64,000 bases of DNA from Prostheceraeus crozeri (taxonomy: Eukaryota > Platyhelminthes > Polycladida > Euryleptidae). The translations under genes and the position numbers were made by a program. The first letter of the stretch is position 1, and each line of letters begins with the position of its first letter. Location: positions 1 to 64,000 of the forward strand of contig CAJQUW010003479.1 in NCBI GenBank assembly GCA_907163375.1, given 5' to 3'. Shown one piece after another: positions 25,935-37,625 of the stretch. The notes beneath the pieces are model-generated. The model did not search any database. It saw nothing but the letters and a program-made list of their open reading frames with translations, and was not told the DNA's origin.

Positions 25935-28900
25935 GTACGATCAAACGCGATTTTCACTTTTCGCACTCGATCGAGCACAAATTAGCGTGATTGTCAATAC
26001 ATCGCTCTTGATCGAGAGCGAAGAAGCGTGATTACATTAAATTTCGAACTCGATTGAGGGCGTAGTTCTAATATTGCGGCGATATCTGACTCGTTCTATT
26101 CTTACATTGTTGCTCTTTGATGTGTCCGGCTAGATTCAACTGCTGCATGAGTATGAAGACATATGAACAGTTTATTCCATTTATGAAAAATGCTGTCTTT
26201 ACCTGTTAATTGAGTTATCGAGAATGAGCACGACTTTGACACATGTGCGAAGCATTTCAACAATAATAAATTCAAAAAATTTGTAATATTTAGTGTTCAT
26301 GTAGTATTGCTTCATAAGTATTTCCAATATTTTTTAAACATATGATTGTACATGATGTTTCGTCCATACGTCAAAGTCGCGCTGCTCGAAAACTCCATGA
26401 ATAGACAAGAACAGCATTTCCGGAAACAATCTGTTCATGCATTTTCCCTATCAAGTAGAAGCTGAATTAACCGTGCGAATACATACCGATGAGCAACAAT
26501 GCAAGAATAAAGCGAGTCTGTTATCACTGAAAAATCAGGAACATACTTGATGAATGATATCGAGTGTGTCAGTAGGCTTAAATTCACTCGAATTTCAGTG
26601 TCTCCTTACCTTGTCATACCACTGGCCTACTTCGAACTCATAAAATCTTCTACGAGAAACAGTTGTCCTCTGCAGCAAGCATTTGGATGTTGGTGAAATT
26701 GAATCATGAGCGCAGTGCTTCATCATCTACAAAGTAAACCCATAGATGTGTACTTTAAAAATATCTCAATTTCTCCAATTCGTAATCCCGATTCTTGTCT
26801 TACCGAATATGTTGGAACTCCTGATGCTGTAGCCAATTCAGATGACTATGCCAAATAATTCAAATATTTCGTGAAAATGATGAGCAATATAGCAAACACT
26901 TCACCATAATCACTTATAGCTCTGAATTTTGGCAAAATTGACTGAAAACTAATTAGAAACATTAGATACAAGGACATAATAACAAAGAAATAAGATGTTG
27001 ATGAGTAAGAATTGAATCATGAGCGCAGGGAATTGAATCACAACACGAAGATATAATTAAGATGCAAACATAGTTTTGGTTAGGTATTGACAAAAGCACT
27101 GAGTGCTGAAACCACTTCGAGCAGTCTGTATAATATTTAAGTGACAAATAAAGTTTCGGCTAAAAGAAAAAATATGTGCTATTTTATGATCGCATGTATA
27201 TGGAATGCACAGTATTATATTGTATTATATTTATCAAAATTTTGGCGAGATACAAACCTGACTGTAAACATACAAGAAAATGCACAAATTTATACGCACA
27301 TTACTAGCGTGATGAAAAATGAAATGAGGGAATTATTTATAATTCATAATGGACTAATATTCCGGAAGCAGCAACGATTTAAGCGATTTGAACTTAGTCT
27401 CACATGTAGCCCATACATTGAACAAGTTGCTACGCCGCTTGTCTTAAGTGCCATGTCTTACTCGAAGACATGTCTGCATGGGCATAAGGTCCCCTAACGT
27501 CATACTCTTTTGTAGGAATTCAAGACAGCATTATCTGTGTATTGCATGGGTATATATTTACTCTTACTCAAAGGACATCAAACGTAGACAATGAAATACA
27601 CAGACAATACTATCTGAAATTTCTGCGTAAGTAAACGTCGTTTGGGGTCATTGTCGTGTCCATACCGATATGGTCTAGGCTTTCGAGTAAGGCATGGCAC
27701 TCAAGACAAGCCGCGCAATTTGCTCAGAATTTCAGCAACACGAGTTTCTGAGGCAGCAAATGTTTGGACTTGCTCAAGAACAGGCCTGAAATTAGTGGTT
27801 GGTAAGGTAGATGCCGTCAATCATGAAGAATTGCACAAATGAAATCATGAAACCCACACGTACAGACTCTGATGTGGATGTTTAAACAACACTAAGTGAA
27901 TAAAGGGATCAAGAGTCTAGTAGATGCAGACGTCATTAAGGCAAGGATTTTTGACGATAGCAGTGGCAACGAGGACAATTGATCTCTTGAGCGAATGAAA
28001 AAATACGACTGATGTGACAAGAATAATCTCTCAAGTTCAAGGCATTTGCAATGTGAATCATAAAAACGTGCTTCTGTTCATTTAAGAATAAAATTTGAAT
28101 CAAACTGAAATCACTTTTATTTTCATAAGCAATCCAAAAGGAAAAACATTAGTGGGTAGTTTCATACGCGATTACTTTTGGGAGACCGTAATAAACAGTG
28201 TCACTAATTAAATGAGGTGTAGTTAAATGTTTCTGCCTTCCGGTGATATTGGAAACATTTATTGACTTACTGGCCAGACGAATTCCTGACGGATCATTCG
28301 AGCAGTCTGATTGGATATTTAACGTGTGCTACGATTAAAAGAGTAATTCAAAAATTGATGAATATTGTTAACTTCACCATTGTAAGAGCATATCGTTTAT
28401 TTCTCTGTGGTCTGGCTCGATCAGTGCCGGCGAACTGAATTTGCTCTCAAATAAATTGCATTCAACGTGAGGCAGCTTGCCCGAAGCCGGTCCAAAATAG
28501 GCCTTGAGAACAGGAAACTGAGCTAAAAATAGGCTGAATCTTGGATAAAATCAACCTGAAGCCGGTATAAATCCCGGTCTGAAGTTCGATCTAGGCCGGC
28601 CGCGGAGCCCGACCGACACCAACATCCCGGCCGGTTTCCATGTCAGAGTCGAATCATCGACCATCGCGTAATTTCTTAAGTATGATGGCAATTTTCTTCA
28701 ACAATGCAACGCTGCTTGTCACTTTAGTCGGAAATGCATGGAACATTTTCGAAGGGAATCAATGCCGCAACTAGGCCTTGAACCAATCAAAAAATTTACT
28801 GGCTATCGAAAAAATATCGCAAGGCATAGCAACAGATGGTCTCAACTTTCCTGATGATGTGGTATCATGACGAAGAAATCAAGGAAACATACACATGTGG

Positions 28901-29266
28901 AAAAGAATTAAAAATTGTGATCGAATCAAAACGAGAATGGACAAAGAATCTGCGTAATTCAACCTGTTGGTGATACACAGTATTGCACTCACTTTTTCTA
29001 TGAAGCATTACAAATTGCTGTCGCGATAGTCAAGAAAATCATGATCGAAACAAGATAAGGCCGATTGATAAAGTAACAAAAATAGAGAGTGGAAGCAAAA
29101 AATGCAATGACACTAGATGCATAGCTGCCAACAGAAGAAAGTCGTTTTGGCGGAAATTTTTTTTAAACATCAAAAGGTCGAATGGCCGGATAATAAAATC
29201 TCCAAAATTATGTTAGACGACAGAGTCACGATACAACCAATATCTGAGAGCCATTGTAGACAATTA
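25935..29266. other. Element interior without recognisable gene
   Basis: AT-rich with short frames only (for example 27141-27497, no motif). A GC-rich patch at 28560-28640 (GGCCGGCCGCGG and CCCGGCCGG) stands out but has no coding signal. Confidence 0.45.
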
Positions 29267-31530
29267 CAGGCCTGTGATTAGCCTATGAAAAAAATTGAGG
29301 ATTTTTTGTGAAAAATTTGAGGAATGGAAACGGAGCCTACTATGATAATTGCAAGAAAAACTACAAATTTTAGCACGAACTTTGGGCCAAACTTCAAATC
29401 ATGAAAGTCACAACGAAGAAGGTAACCCAAGGGTTGACCACACCCCACTTTTTGAAGTATATTGCAAAGGAATACTGACTTGGTCATAATCACTTCCCGC
29501 GTTGTTACGAAATCAATTTGTTGCCTCAAGTATTATCTGCTTAGAATGTGTCGAACAGAGGATGTCAAATCAAGCTGCTGATATCGCTCTGCTTCACGCT
29601 ATCGTCTCCAATTCAATGATGCTTGTCAGATTTGTATGCTGTATTTTTTTTGAATGTAGGATATATCCTCAACCACATGCATCTGTGGCTTTGCAACGAT
29701 TAATTTTTACGGACTTAAAACAAATTTGGGAGGAGAGTAACCCATAAGTATAGAAAGCTTAAAATCGTTGACGGAATGCCTGTGACTTAAAAAAGTCAGT
29801 AATTTATCATGAAGATACGCCACATTACACACTAAATTATTAATTTTACTTTATGCTACATAAGTTTTGGCGGGTTTTGTTTACTTGTTAGCGTTTGATC
29901 ATATCGCTCCGATCCACATTCAAATGAACATAAATTCTCTCATATACAACACAAAAGAAGTGTCGGGAACAGGCTTGCCAGTTGAGTTGTTGGTCTCATA
30001 CAGGCAAAGAGTGAGAGATTTATAATCTTTGGAGGTGATAATTATCACCTCTATTCGCATGAAGTTGCGCCGAGATATTGACGTCCACATCTTGCAGTAA
30101 ACCCAGGTTGGAAATCTACCAATCCAGTACTATGTGGTTCAATGTCTTAATTAATCTAAGTTCACATGCAACGATAAGCAATGTGTGCACTAATTTCACA
30201 CCAACTGTGTTTAGCAAATTATGAAAACGATCTATAAGTGAATAATTCATCCAGGATAAATGTCGATCAGCAGACCCTGGAAAATGTAGCTGCAAAAAGA
30301 CTCATGAGATAGCAGAGCTTCATACGCTTCCAACCCTCGCACGCTAGTGATCAGGAGGCATGTAGACACTAAATTTAGGGACCATCCGCTTTACCCCGTC
30401 GGATGTGTTCGTGTTCAGCGGAAATAAAATGAAAGAGAGTGAGTGAAACAAACGCTTCAGATAAGAGCTTTTGATAAGAGCACTGAAATCCAAGTGGGCT
30501 GGGCTACCTATATGTTATCATATAATGGATATGGAAGATCGATATCCTTAAGTTCTTTAAGAAGTACAGGCATGTATTTAGCAGCCATATAGTCGCAGAA
30601 ACATATAAAGAAGGTTGTGACAAAGGTCAAGATAATTAATGAAAATAATTGAATGTGCATTTTATTGTTGGAATTCTAAGCAATATTATGAAGTAAGAAG
30701 TAAAAAATTGCAGTGTTCAAATATACAATTTCTGTAGGTTGATCGCAGTGTTTCACTCATTAAATACGTGAAAGCATTTAATGAGTGAGTTCGACAGACA
30801 ATAACTTCGGACAACTTCTCTGCTTAGCAAAATAAGTCCAGACGAACCGGAACATCTGCAGCCCTGTAGTTTGCAGAAATGAAAACGACATTCAACGTAA
30901 CAAAGTGCGTCAAGGTAACAAAATTAAAAAAAACAAGCTAACGACTGGTTAATTTTTGATGTGCTAAATATGACATGGCTAAAAGAAAATCATTATATCC
31001 TAAAATGTCTAGAAATTTAAAAATACTTACTAGAAGGACAAGCAACGGTTCTCCTCTCCTCATGTGGAATGAATTGGTGAGTAAGTCGCTCTTTTCAAAA
31101 TTATGTTTATCACTTATATATTGAAAAGATTCTTTTTGACAGTCTGCCCATTCAGATGATAAAAGGACAGGTCTGTTTTCAATCAAAATATCAGATCTAG
31201 CTAGCACAGCGGGATTACGCCATCTAAAATCTACCAAGTGTGTGAGAGAAAAATCATTTAGTTATAAATCATGAGAGAAGAAAAAGAAAAGAAACAAATC
31301 ATGGGTGATTCATGATTAGCAGCATGGATGTAGGGTACATGTTACAGGATTCTATCTTAGCTTCTTGTTTGGAAGTTTACACATCATCACCATTCGCCAA
31401 AAAACAATACATTATCCGACATTTAGTCTGTAAAGTGTATTTGAGGAATTTCTCATATTTAAGCTATATTTGAGGAATTTTTGAGGATTTGAGGAGTAAT
31501 AAACAAATTTGAGGAGTAATCACAGGCCTG
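29267..31530. mobile_element. Element with 14-bp perfect inverted ends, 2.26 kb
   Basis: Both ends are CAGGCCTGTGATTA, and sequence just inside both is rich in TTGAGGA/TCCTCAA (TTTGAGGAATTT-type) motifs. Flanks CAATTA (29261-29266) and CAGTTA (31531-31536) could be a 6-bp target duplication with one mismatch. The CAG-initial termini resemble hAT elements, although hAT normally duplicates 8 bp. It sits inside the 25605-33353 element and contains a minus-strand exon. Confidence 0.6.
31031..31230 (-). CDS. Clean 200-bp exon inside a transposable element
   Basis: On the minus strand a pyrimidine-rich acceptor (CTCTCACACACTTGGTAG) opens a block of two bases plus 66 codons that ends exactly at a GTAAGT donor. 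The peptide runs from FRWRNPAVLARSDILIENRP to RRGEPLLVLL and looks like a folded globular domain: mixed charge, with two tryptophans and one cysteine. I do not recognise the family. It lies between the CAGGCCTGTGATTA ends, so it is either part of that element's own protein or a host exon picked up by it. Neighbouring exons were not found. Confidence 0.45.
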
Positions 31531-32300
31531 CAGTTATCAGGTTGAATCAGTTTGAAGCATGTAACATTAACGATTTCACTGAATTTATAGAGAGCAAGCC
31601 GTCCGTGTCCGTGGATGAAAAATAGTCGACTTTTCAGACCCTTTTTTGGCGAATTTCAGCCAGATGGCGGAAGATTGGCAGCCGACTATGACATAGAGGT
31701 ATGTGTAGGCGTATACTAGAACTTAATAGAAATAATGCTACACACTAGAAGTAACACTACACAAAATAAATAACTACTCTTTTTCTACATTTCTACATAG
31801 TAGTGGAATACAACACTTATGCCACAATTCTACTGATGATCAATTTCTACCAATACTGAACCTATTGACCAAAGGACGTACTAATGCTGCAGGTGCTCAT
31901 CTGGTTCGTTTCGACCTTAACCTGAACACTCAAACCCTGACGAGCGGGGTCTCACACACATTGCGACTGACAACATGCTCAACTGGCAGTGATATATTCG
32001 GAAAGACATGCCAACATGTTGATAAAACATCATGGAAATGATGCGTTTCCAAGATATGCGCTGATCCTGTCTCTTCATTCATCCCATCTGTAAATGCTTC
32101 ATAATATCAGTTATTCCCGAATGAAAACGAATTCTGCACATTCTAAATTCTCAAATATAGGTGCAAAAGTGAGGATGTTCCATTCCCCTTAACTTGTTTT
32201 TGTATATGTGTGCATCGTAAGAATTGCATGTGTAAGAATCGTAGTCTGAGAATTAACAACAACGAGATTAAATACACGATAGATCAGATTGCCATGCAAA
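31531..32300. other. No recognisable gene
   Basis: Stop-rich frames on both strands; no exon, RNA or repeat pair identified. Confidence 0.45.
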
Positions 32301-32313
32301 AGTTGTGCGACTG

Positions 32314-32393
32314 GTAGGATTCGAACCTACGACCAAGGTTAACTAGACCTGTGCGCTAAACAATCTAATGCACGATTCGCATTCTGAGATCTC
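32314..32393 (-). tRNA. tRNA-Thr(AGT)-like gene or pseudogene
   Basis: On the minus strand a T arm GTAGG-TTCGAAT-CCTAC, an anticodon arm with the loop CTAGTTA (anticodon AGT, plus-strand 32342-32344) and an acceptor strand CAGTCGCA facing TGCGAAT are present. A TTTT run follows a few bases downstream, as for RNA polymerase III. The D arm pairs poorly and the acceptor has mismatches, so a decayed tRNA or a SINE head is as likely as a working gene. Confidence 0.45.
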
Positions 32394-33464
32394 ATCGTGA
32401 CCATAGTCTGGTTTTGTTGTCATTAAACTGTAACAATGGCCAATCTCAATCAGGAATTCGAATATTATCAAAGCGAATCTATTTCTCACTCTAGCCGTTA
32501 CTGAATACGCCTCTTACTTTTGTGGTTTCTTCCAATCTTGTGCTCATTGCTTGAAAGTGAAAACTTAAAACAAAAGAGTAAAACAAACAGAATGGTGATG
32601 TAGTAAGTCTTTCCTTAATTCAAACACATTTCACATCACGAGCAACTTTCACAATGTCTACTGACATCTATATATGGAGGGTAAATGTTATTTACAAAAG
32701 AGACAAGCCAATTAGTGCTGGTTGATAGATCATCAGATAATTGATAATTCAGGTCTTTAGTGTGAATCAAGCAAAGTTTACAATAGGTTGATTTGCCTGT
32801 TTTGAGATACAAATTTCCCAAAAATTACAGACTTAATGTTGACAACGAGAAGTAGAGAAATCTGTTGCCTTGTTGTGCTTGTCAGTTGACGAATTCTAAT
32901 AACTAAATTCGTGAATATTGCATGAAACATTCAGTTTCATCTATAACCCATGTGTTTATCGATAATTTAAACTGATTCAGAATTATATTTCCATTAAAAT
33001 ATTGTAATAAAACAATAATAGGGCAACGCTAATAGAGTATGTTCCATGACAATGTTTTTCTTCCTATGCACTTTATTTAACTGTCATCTAGCCTTTCAGA
33101 CAAAATTACCATTAATGGACCATCATTGGTTCGAAGATGGCTATCTACATTTTCATTTTACATCGGTTCATTAAAGGATTAAGATGGCCAGTGTAAGCCA
33201 ACTCCAAGCCAACCAATTTTCGAAACCAATGGAAAGATACAAACGTTGGACCAATGCTGGCTTATGTCGGCTAACGAAGGCCACTGAAAGCCAATGTAAC
33301 ATTCAAAGGACCAATGCAGGACCAACGTATGCTAGGAGTTTGTGCTACTTGGGATGATTGAGATTCGTGAGCTGCAGGCCGTCAAGAGAAGACTCCAGGA
33401 CTGGTCAGAAGCTGTGGAGGACAGGGTAAAAGAATCAAACAAATGGTGTATATTCTAGACTATT

Positions 33465-34103
33465 GATGGAATAGGGAGTGTATTTCAATATTGTCAGTAG
33501 GAGGACACTCCATATTTGATGGAAATATCAGAAAGTAAAAACACTTTATCGCAAGCGCTTTCGACCGACGCCGCCAGTCATTATCAAGCGACTGTTCGTT
33601 TATTGTTGGATCAATCAGACATAAACAGTTATCACAGGGAAGTTTCTAGACCAAATTCATTTACATTAAACACATTACAAAAATCCTAAATTAACCTCAA
33701 AAATACGTCAATGAGCATGTTACTCTTAAAATTTTGCAAGTAATGCACATCAAAGTAAAAACAAAGATAAGAAAGAAGACGCTAGCTAAAGAACAGAGTC
33801 ATAAAAAGACCCAAGATCTATCGACAAGAGAAAATCCGAACACGTACGGATGATACGTGAGCTTGACGTCGACCGATCCGAGCTAGCAAAGCATGTGATA
33901 GACAGTGGTCATAGGATCGACATTGATTCCATGACTGTGGTGGACAGGGAACGCTCCTGGAAGAGGAGAATAGTGAAGGAATCTCTTTGGACTAAACATT
34001 TCCGTTCCAACAACCGAACCAAGATAGATCTTGGGTCTTTTTATGACTCTGTTCTTTAGCTAGCGTCTTCTTTCTTATCTTTGTTTTTACTTTGATGTGC
34101 ATT
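33465..34103. mobile_element. Penelope-like element: two partial copies head to head
   Basis: The plus-strand block 33850-34059 encodes the end of a GIY-YIG endonuclease domain as in Penelope-like retroelements (LAKHVIDSGHRIDID, then WKRRIVKESLWTKHF and a final NNRTKIDLGSFYDS). The sequence right after it (34024-34103) occurs inverted at 33743-33821, where a second copy on the minus strand continues through its 3' region into a terminal segment at 33530-33600. That segment has a hammerhead-like layout: TTGATAA, a stem, then GAAA. Inverted and truncated copies are typical of these elements. Both copies are fragments. Confidence 0.65.
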
Positions 34104-35444
34104 TGTCTAGAACAGTAGAAATTTCAATTAAGAAGACAGTACGAAAATCGTTTTCGAATTTACAGAAAACACGGATGAAGCAATTAATAACCTTCAAATA
34201 TTATAATGGTAAACCAATGGAGCAAAATTAGCAACAAAATTTGTTTAATTGTTTTCTAAAATTGACTCATGCAAACTTTGCTTGTGTAGGGCATCCTTGT
34301 GGTTGATTTAATGAACATTCCCAACAATTCAAAGAAATGTAATATGCTTCTCAAACGAACAGTCATTAGTAATAAGTTATCAAAGATAACCAAAACAGTA
34401 ACACAAATTAGCAAGTGAAGTTGAACTAGCCGGACAATTTCTATGTTCATATCCGGAAAGCCAGATTCTGGCTTCTTCTATGCTAGACCAATGAAGAATA
34501 AATATTAGTGGCTAGTAAACAAATGAGAACCAAATGGAGCAAGGAAATGCATTCTATCGTGATATCAACGCTGCCTAATATTAACTATTCTAATATGGTA
34601 TATGTCACCTTTTTTCCAATAAATGAATCGAACCAAAAATTATATTGCTATAGAGCATGCTCTGTCATCAAGTGTGAAAATAACTGAACTATTCTTACAA
34701 ATGAGCATTTCAGTTATTTTCACTGTTTTCAATTATTTTCACATTTTCATAGCAAAGCTATGAAATTATGGAAATTTATTATTTTATGTCCTATGAATGA
34801 ATAACTCAGAACTATGGCACACTACAGCGCTAGCCACACGAACATATAAATTTCATAGCTATTTTCTTGAGAGAGGAAATATCAACTTTTCCTCCCTTAG
34901 CTATGTTGTACAGCCTGAGCGCGAGGGATGGACAGATAACTAAGGGAGGAAACGTTTATTTCCTCTCCAAAGAATGTAGCTTTTCATTTTGTGACTGCTA
35001 GATATCTAGTGTTCATTATGAAATTGACGGCTATACCGCGAAATCTATGACTGAGATAATCCAGGGACTGTAGCGATATCTTGGTAGTCTCTGGCTAATC
35101 ACAATGTGTCTACAGACTTCTATGATCTTTTTACAGAGGAGCTTGCACAAGAGAAGCTAGCTGCTGGAGGAAAAGTTAGCTTTGTGATGCCGTGGGACTG
35201 AAAAGTTGATTTTTTCTCCCGGCAGTTTACATAGAAGAGATATCTTTTCACTGCCACACAAAATGAAAATTACTTATCTTCGTAGTTGAGTTCAAAGTGG
35301 TTGACCGCCTCTTATATGAAACCGGTTGAATAAAGTCTTGGACTTATTGATTTACACGACATTTTAACCATAGAAATATCAAATACTTTCAAAGCTTCGA
35401 AATTTTTAGTTGTTTTGCTATAAATGTAAATGAATCAATTTCAG
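34104..35444. other. No confident gene; one foldback
   Basis: Contains the foldback at 34851-34990 (listed separately) and a possible coding scrap near 35110-35200 that I did not accept. Otherwise AT-rich and stop-dense. Confidence 0.4.
34851..34990. repeat. Foldback with ~50-bp arms
   Basis: AGAGGAAATATCAACTTTTC followed by CTCCCTTAG is mirrored by CTAAGGGAGG and a matching continuation on the right side, extending outward to TAGCT-containing flanks, around a ~25-bp centre. Several mismatches. Probably a small MITE or foldback. Confidence 0.6.
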
Positions 35445-36279
35445 GAAACATTTTCGACTACTGCTCAGTGAAATCATCTTCAAATCGAAGGATATTGACC
35501 CAGTGATGATGATGACTGATAATCAACTTCGTGCTGTGCTCGGAAGAGACAGTGTTCCATATGAAGCGACATGGGATCGAAAGAAGCTCGTGGAGGTAAC
35601 CGAGTTTTGCATCATTCAGTTCAGACTACTTCAGCATTTTTTAGAATTTGTCTACGCGCACGTCAGACAAGAAAAAGTAAAATGTTTGAGGTATACTTCT
35701 ATGCACAGATATCCACGCTCGCATTTCGCACGTGTAGAACGTCTTCTGCGTCTATTCTAAGTGCCCTAATTGCTCTACACTGCACTTATTTTGCTCCATC
35801 AACGTTCACATGCTCAAGTTTTTGTAACCTATGAGCACGAGTAGGACTGCTGCAAAATAAATTATCTTGAACACTAGAAACTGTTCAGAGCGGTACACTT
35901 ACGCAACGGTCACGATTTTGTGATTTTATTGATCACTTGAATGAAAGTTACATATCATTTAGCTTGATTATGGTTATTAACAATGCTAATATGTATGGTG
36001 TCATGAAAATATGATAATGTGCGAAAAAATCCAAAGTTATTTATCGTAAACCAAATTTTCTTAATTTACCAGAATTTGTGAAATCAGCATTTGTTGATCA
36101 ATACATAACCGAGGGTTTTAAATACCCGAGAAAATTCGCTGAATATTCTAATTGCGCGTCTCAAATGCAGTGCGGCGTTAATTATCATTTTGTTTAAGCA
36201 TTGGTTCATTCCATATTAATCAAATATGTTTACATTTCAGGTCATTTCCAATCAGCTGCCTCTGAAAAAATCTCAATGA
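35445..36279 (+). CDS. 3' end of a spliced host-like gene (last two exons)
   Basis: An exon at 35445-35595 follows AATTTCAG and ends GAG before GTAACC. It gives 50 codons (KHFRLLLSEIIFKSKDIDP..., then MTDNQLRAVLGRDSVPYEAT and WDRKKLVE). The next acceptor, TTTACATTTCAG, opens an exon at 36241-36279 that joins in the same phase and ends in a stop: VISNQLPLKKSQ. The join makes a continuous helix (KKLVEVISNQL). The segment LRAVLGRDS...KKLVEVI has the helix-turn-helix spacing of small SAP-like domains, but this is only a resemblance. The upstream exon must end with two bases of a split codon and was not found, so linkage to the coiled-coil block at 33.4 kb is open. Confidence 0.5.
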
Positions 36280-37010
36280 AGTCATCCTCTGCAGTGAAGA
36301 AAACCGTCACATTCGCCTAAGCTTCATTTAATGACTGCTTCTCTTTGGGAGATTCCAAAATTGCGAAATTTGGCCATAAATCCGTTAGTTTTTCAAATAC
36401 GTGACTCTTTAAAGTTCTCATCAATATCCTAGGAAAGAGCTATGCAATCAACGAACTTAAAACTTTGCAAAATGTATTATTAGCTCAGCACCCAACGGTT
36501 TAGAATATCAGAATATCGGAGCGTATATTTTTTCAATAGATGAAAAATACGCATATTTAAAGTACAATGAGCTATTTTAGATATTATTATTCTAATAATG
36601 TAATTATAGAATATTATATCTATTATATCATATCTTTAATATAAATATAATAATTCTAATATGTATGATATATTATTATTTTAAATAATTCTAAAACTGA
36701 TCATCTAATACAGGGATATTTCGATGAAGCTCACGATATATCAACTCAACATGACAACTTTCATATGAAATACATGAAATTATGTGCATTGGCTGAACTA
36801 TCAAAGAGACTTCAAAAGACTCCTCGAATTCTCCTAAAAGCCATCTGACATGAGAATGACCGTCTGTATTCATAGAAGGGCAGAATCAGTCGCATCGAAT
36901 GACCAAGAATCACACGAGATCTTGCAATTGCATTACTTTTCAAAGAATGGTTGCTTGTGATGATGCAAGATCGAAATCGTGTGAACTGCATGAGAAACTC
37001 ATTCCTTACA
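36280..37010. other. Intergenic, AT-rich
   Basis: Includes an extremely AT-rich stretch at 36560-36690 built of TATAATA/ATTATTAT motifs. No gene seen. Confidence 0.5.
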
Positions 37011-37011
37011 C

Positions 37012-37365
37012 TCACTCCTCGTTTAGCGTCCTTGAGTTCCCTGACGGAGTTGGACGGTTGATGGCTCGTCTCCAGCTGTTTCGGTCCAAGACAAGATCTT
37101 CATTGATTTCGAGCTTCTTGACATCTCCTTTGATGCAGCTCCTCCATGACTTCTTCTTTCTTCCTGCTGGTCGGCGACCGCCTTCTTCATCTCTCTCTTC
37201 AACTTCTTTCACGATATTGTCCTTTCTCCTCACATGTCCAAACCAGTGGAGTCTACACAGATCGTCACCTCTAACCCCTCGAGCAAAATGATGTCCATAC
37301 GCTAACCGTTTTTTAACCGTGAATAAACGGAGAAGGATAAAGCGACGGAATGAACGGAACAAGTG
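37012..37365 (-). mobile_element. RTE-type LINE, C-terminal fragment
   Basis: On the minus strand the frame 37012-37362 reads GDDLCRLHWFGHVRRKDNIV, then GGRRPAGRKKKSWRSCIKGD, KKLEINEDLVLDRNSWRRAI and NRPTPSGN to the stop. That is the tail of an RTE-like reverse transcriptase with its usual final W..I element. The frame is open over 116 codons. Similarity stops at about 37365, at the left edge of the GATATCC-rich cluster, which may mark an insertion point. Confidence 0.75.
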
Positions 37366-37366
37366 G

Positions 37367-37625
37367 GTACGAGAATTTTTATCCGCCTGATGATATCACT
37401 TAGGTATCCCCAAGTTATCCGCGTTCATCGTTTCAGCATCTCCTGGATAACCGTGCATATCCTTCCATGTACAAGGATATCCCCACAAAATCCTTGATTT
37501 CCCTAAAAGCTATCCGCGTTTTACGGATGGTTATCCTCCATCGGAGCTCAGCTTACGACGGGTAACCATAGGTTATCGGTTATAGCTTATCAAGGATATC
37601 CAACGGTGCATCTACAGATATCATA
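37367..37625. repeat. Cluster of GATATCC/TATCCG repeats, left
   Basis: Within ~250 bp there are about a dozen degenerate copies of GGATATCC, TTATCCG and related words in both orientations. It begins GGGTACGAGAATTTTTATCC, which resembles the outer end of the 9581 element (ACGAGCAAAATATCC). A similar cluster lies at 62285-62532. These could be subterminal repeats of a large DNA transposon. Confidence 0.45.

Larger units (their letters stand above)
25605..33353. mobile_element. Large element with inverted ends of repeated CCAACGTTGG-like units
   Basis: The left end begins CCCAAGTAACACAGATACG and the right end, inverted, CCCAAGTAGCACAAACTCC. For ~300 bp inward both ends carry many degenerate copies of a CCAACGTTGG/CATTGGCC-like unit (25620-25930 and 33110-33340). 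Such internally repetitive ends occur in several eukaryotic DNA transposon families; I could not place this one. No transposase was found. Another element (29267-31530) lies inside. No clean target duplication was found, so the two ends could come from different copies. Confidence 0.5.
25530..33425 (+). pseudogene. Coiled-coil exon apparently split by an inverted-repeat element
   Basis: At 25530-25604, after a GCTGCCAG acceptor, the frame reads RRLQAKDVRKELEDSKKKLH. Directly beyond the far end of the 7.75-kb element, 33354-33425 reads MIEIRELQAVKRRLQDWSEA and VEDR, then a GTAAAA donor. Both halves are heptad-rich coiled coil with similar composition and the same strand. The left half has a stop just before the junction and the frames differ by one base, so if this was one exon it is now broken. 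The gene is not recognised. Alternatively the two halves are unrelated flanks. Confidence 0.35.

Noticed and set aside
27642-27842. 66-residue plus-strand ORF with QQMFGLAQEQ-like stretch in another frame
   Set aside because: No splice-bounded exon and no motif; length expected by chance.
35107-35202. Short coding-like block (DFYDLFTEELAQEKLAAGGK ... MPWD then stop) after CTACAG sites
   Set aside because: Protein-like in feel, but no donor, phase does not match the 35445 exon, and no family is recognised; too short to support.
36241-36320. Alternative frame of the last exon ending SSSAVKKTVTFA
   Set aside because: It needs a different splice phase from the 35595 donor; the phase-consistent frame ends VISNQLPLKKSQ.
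36560-36700. TATAAT-rich stretch as promoter or origin
   Set aside because: Simple AT-rich low-complexity sequence with no associated start site or gene.
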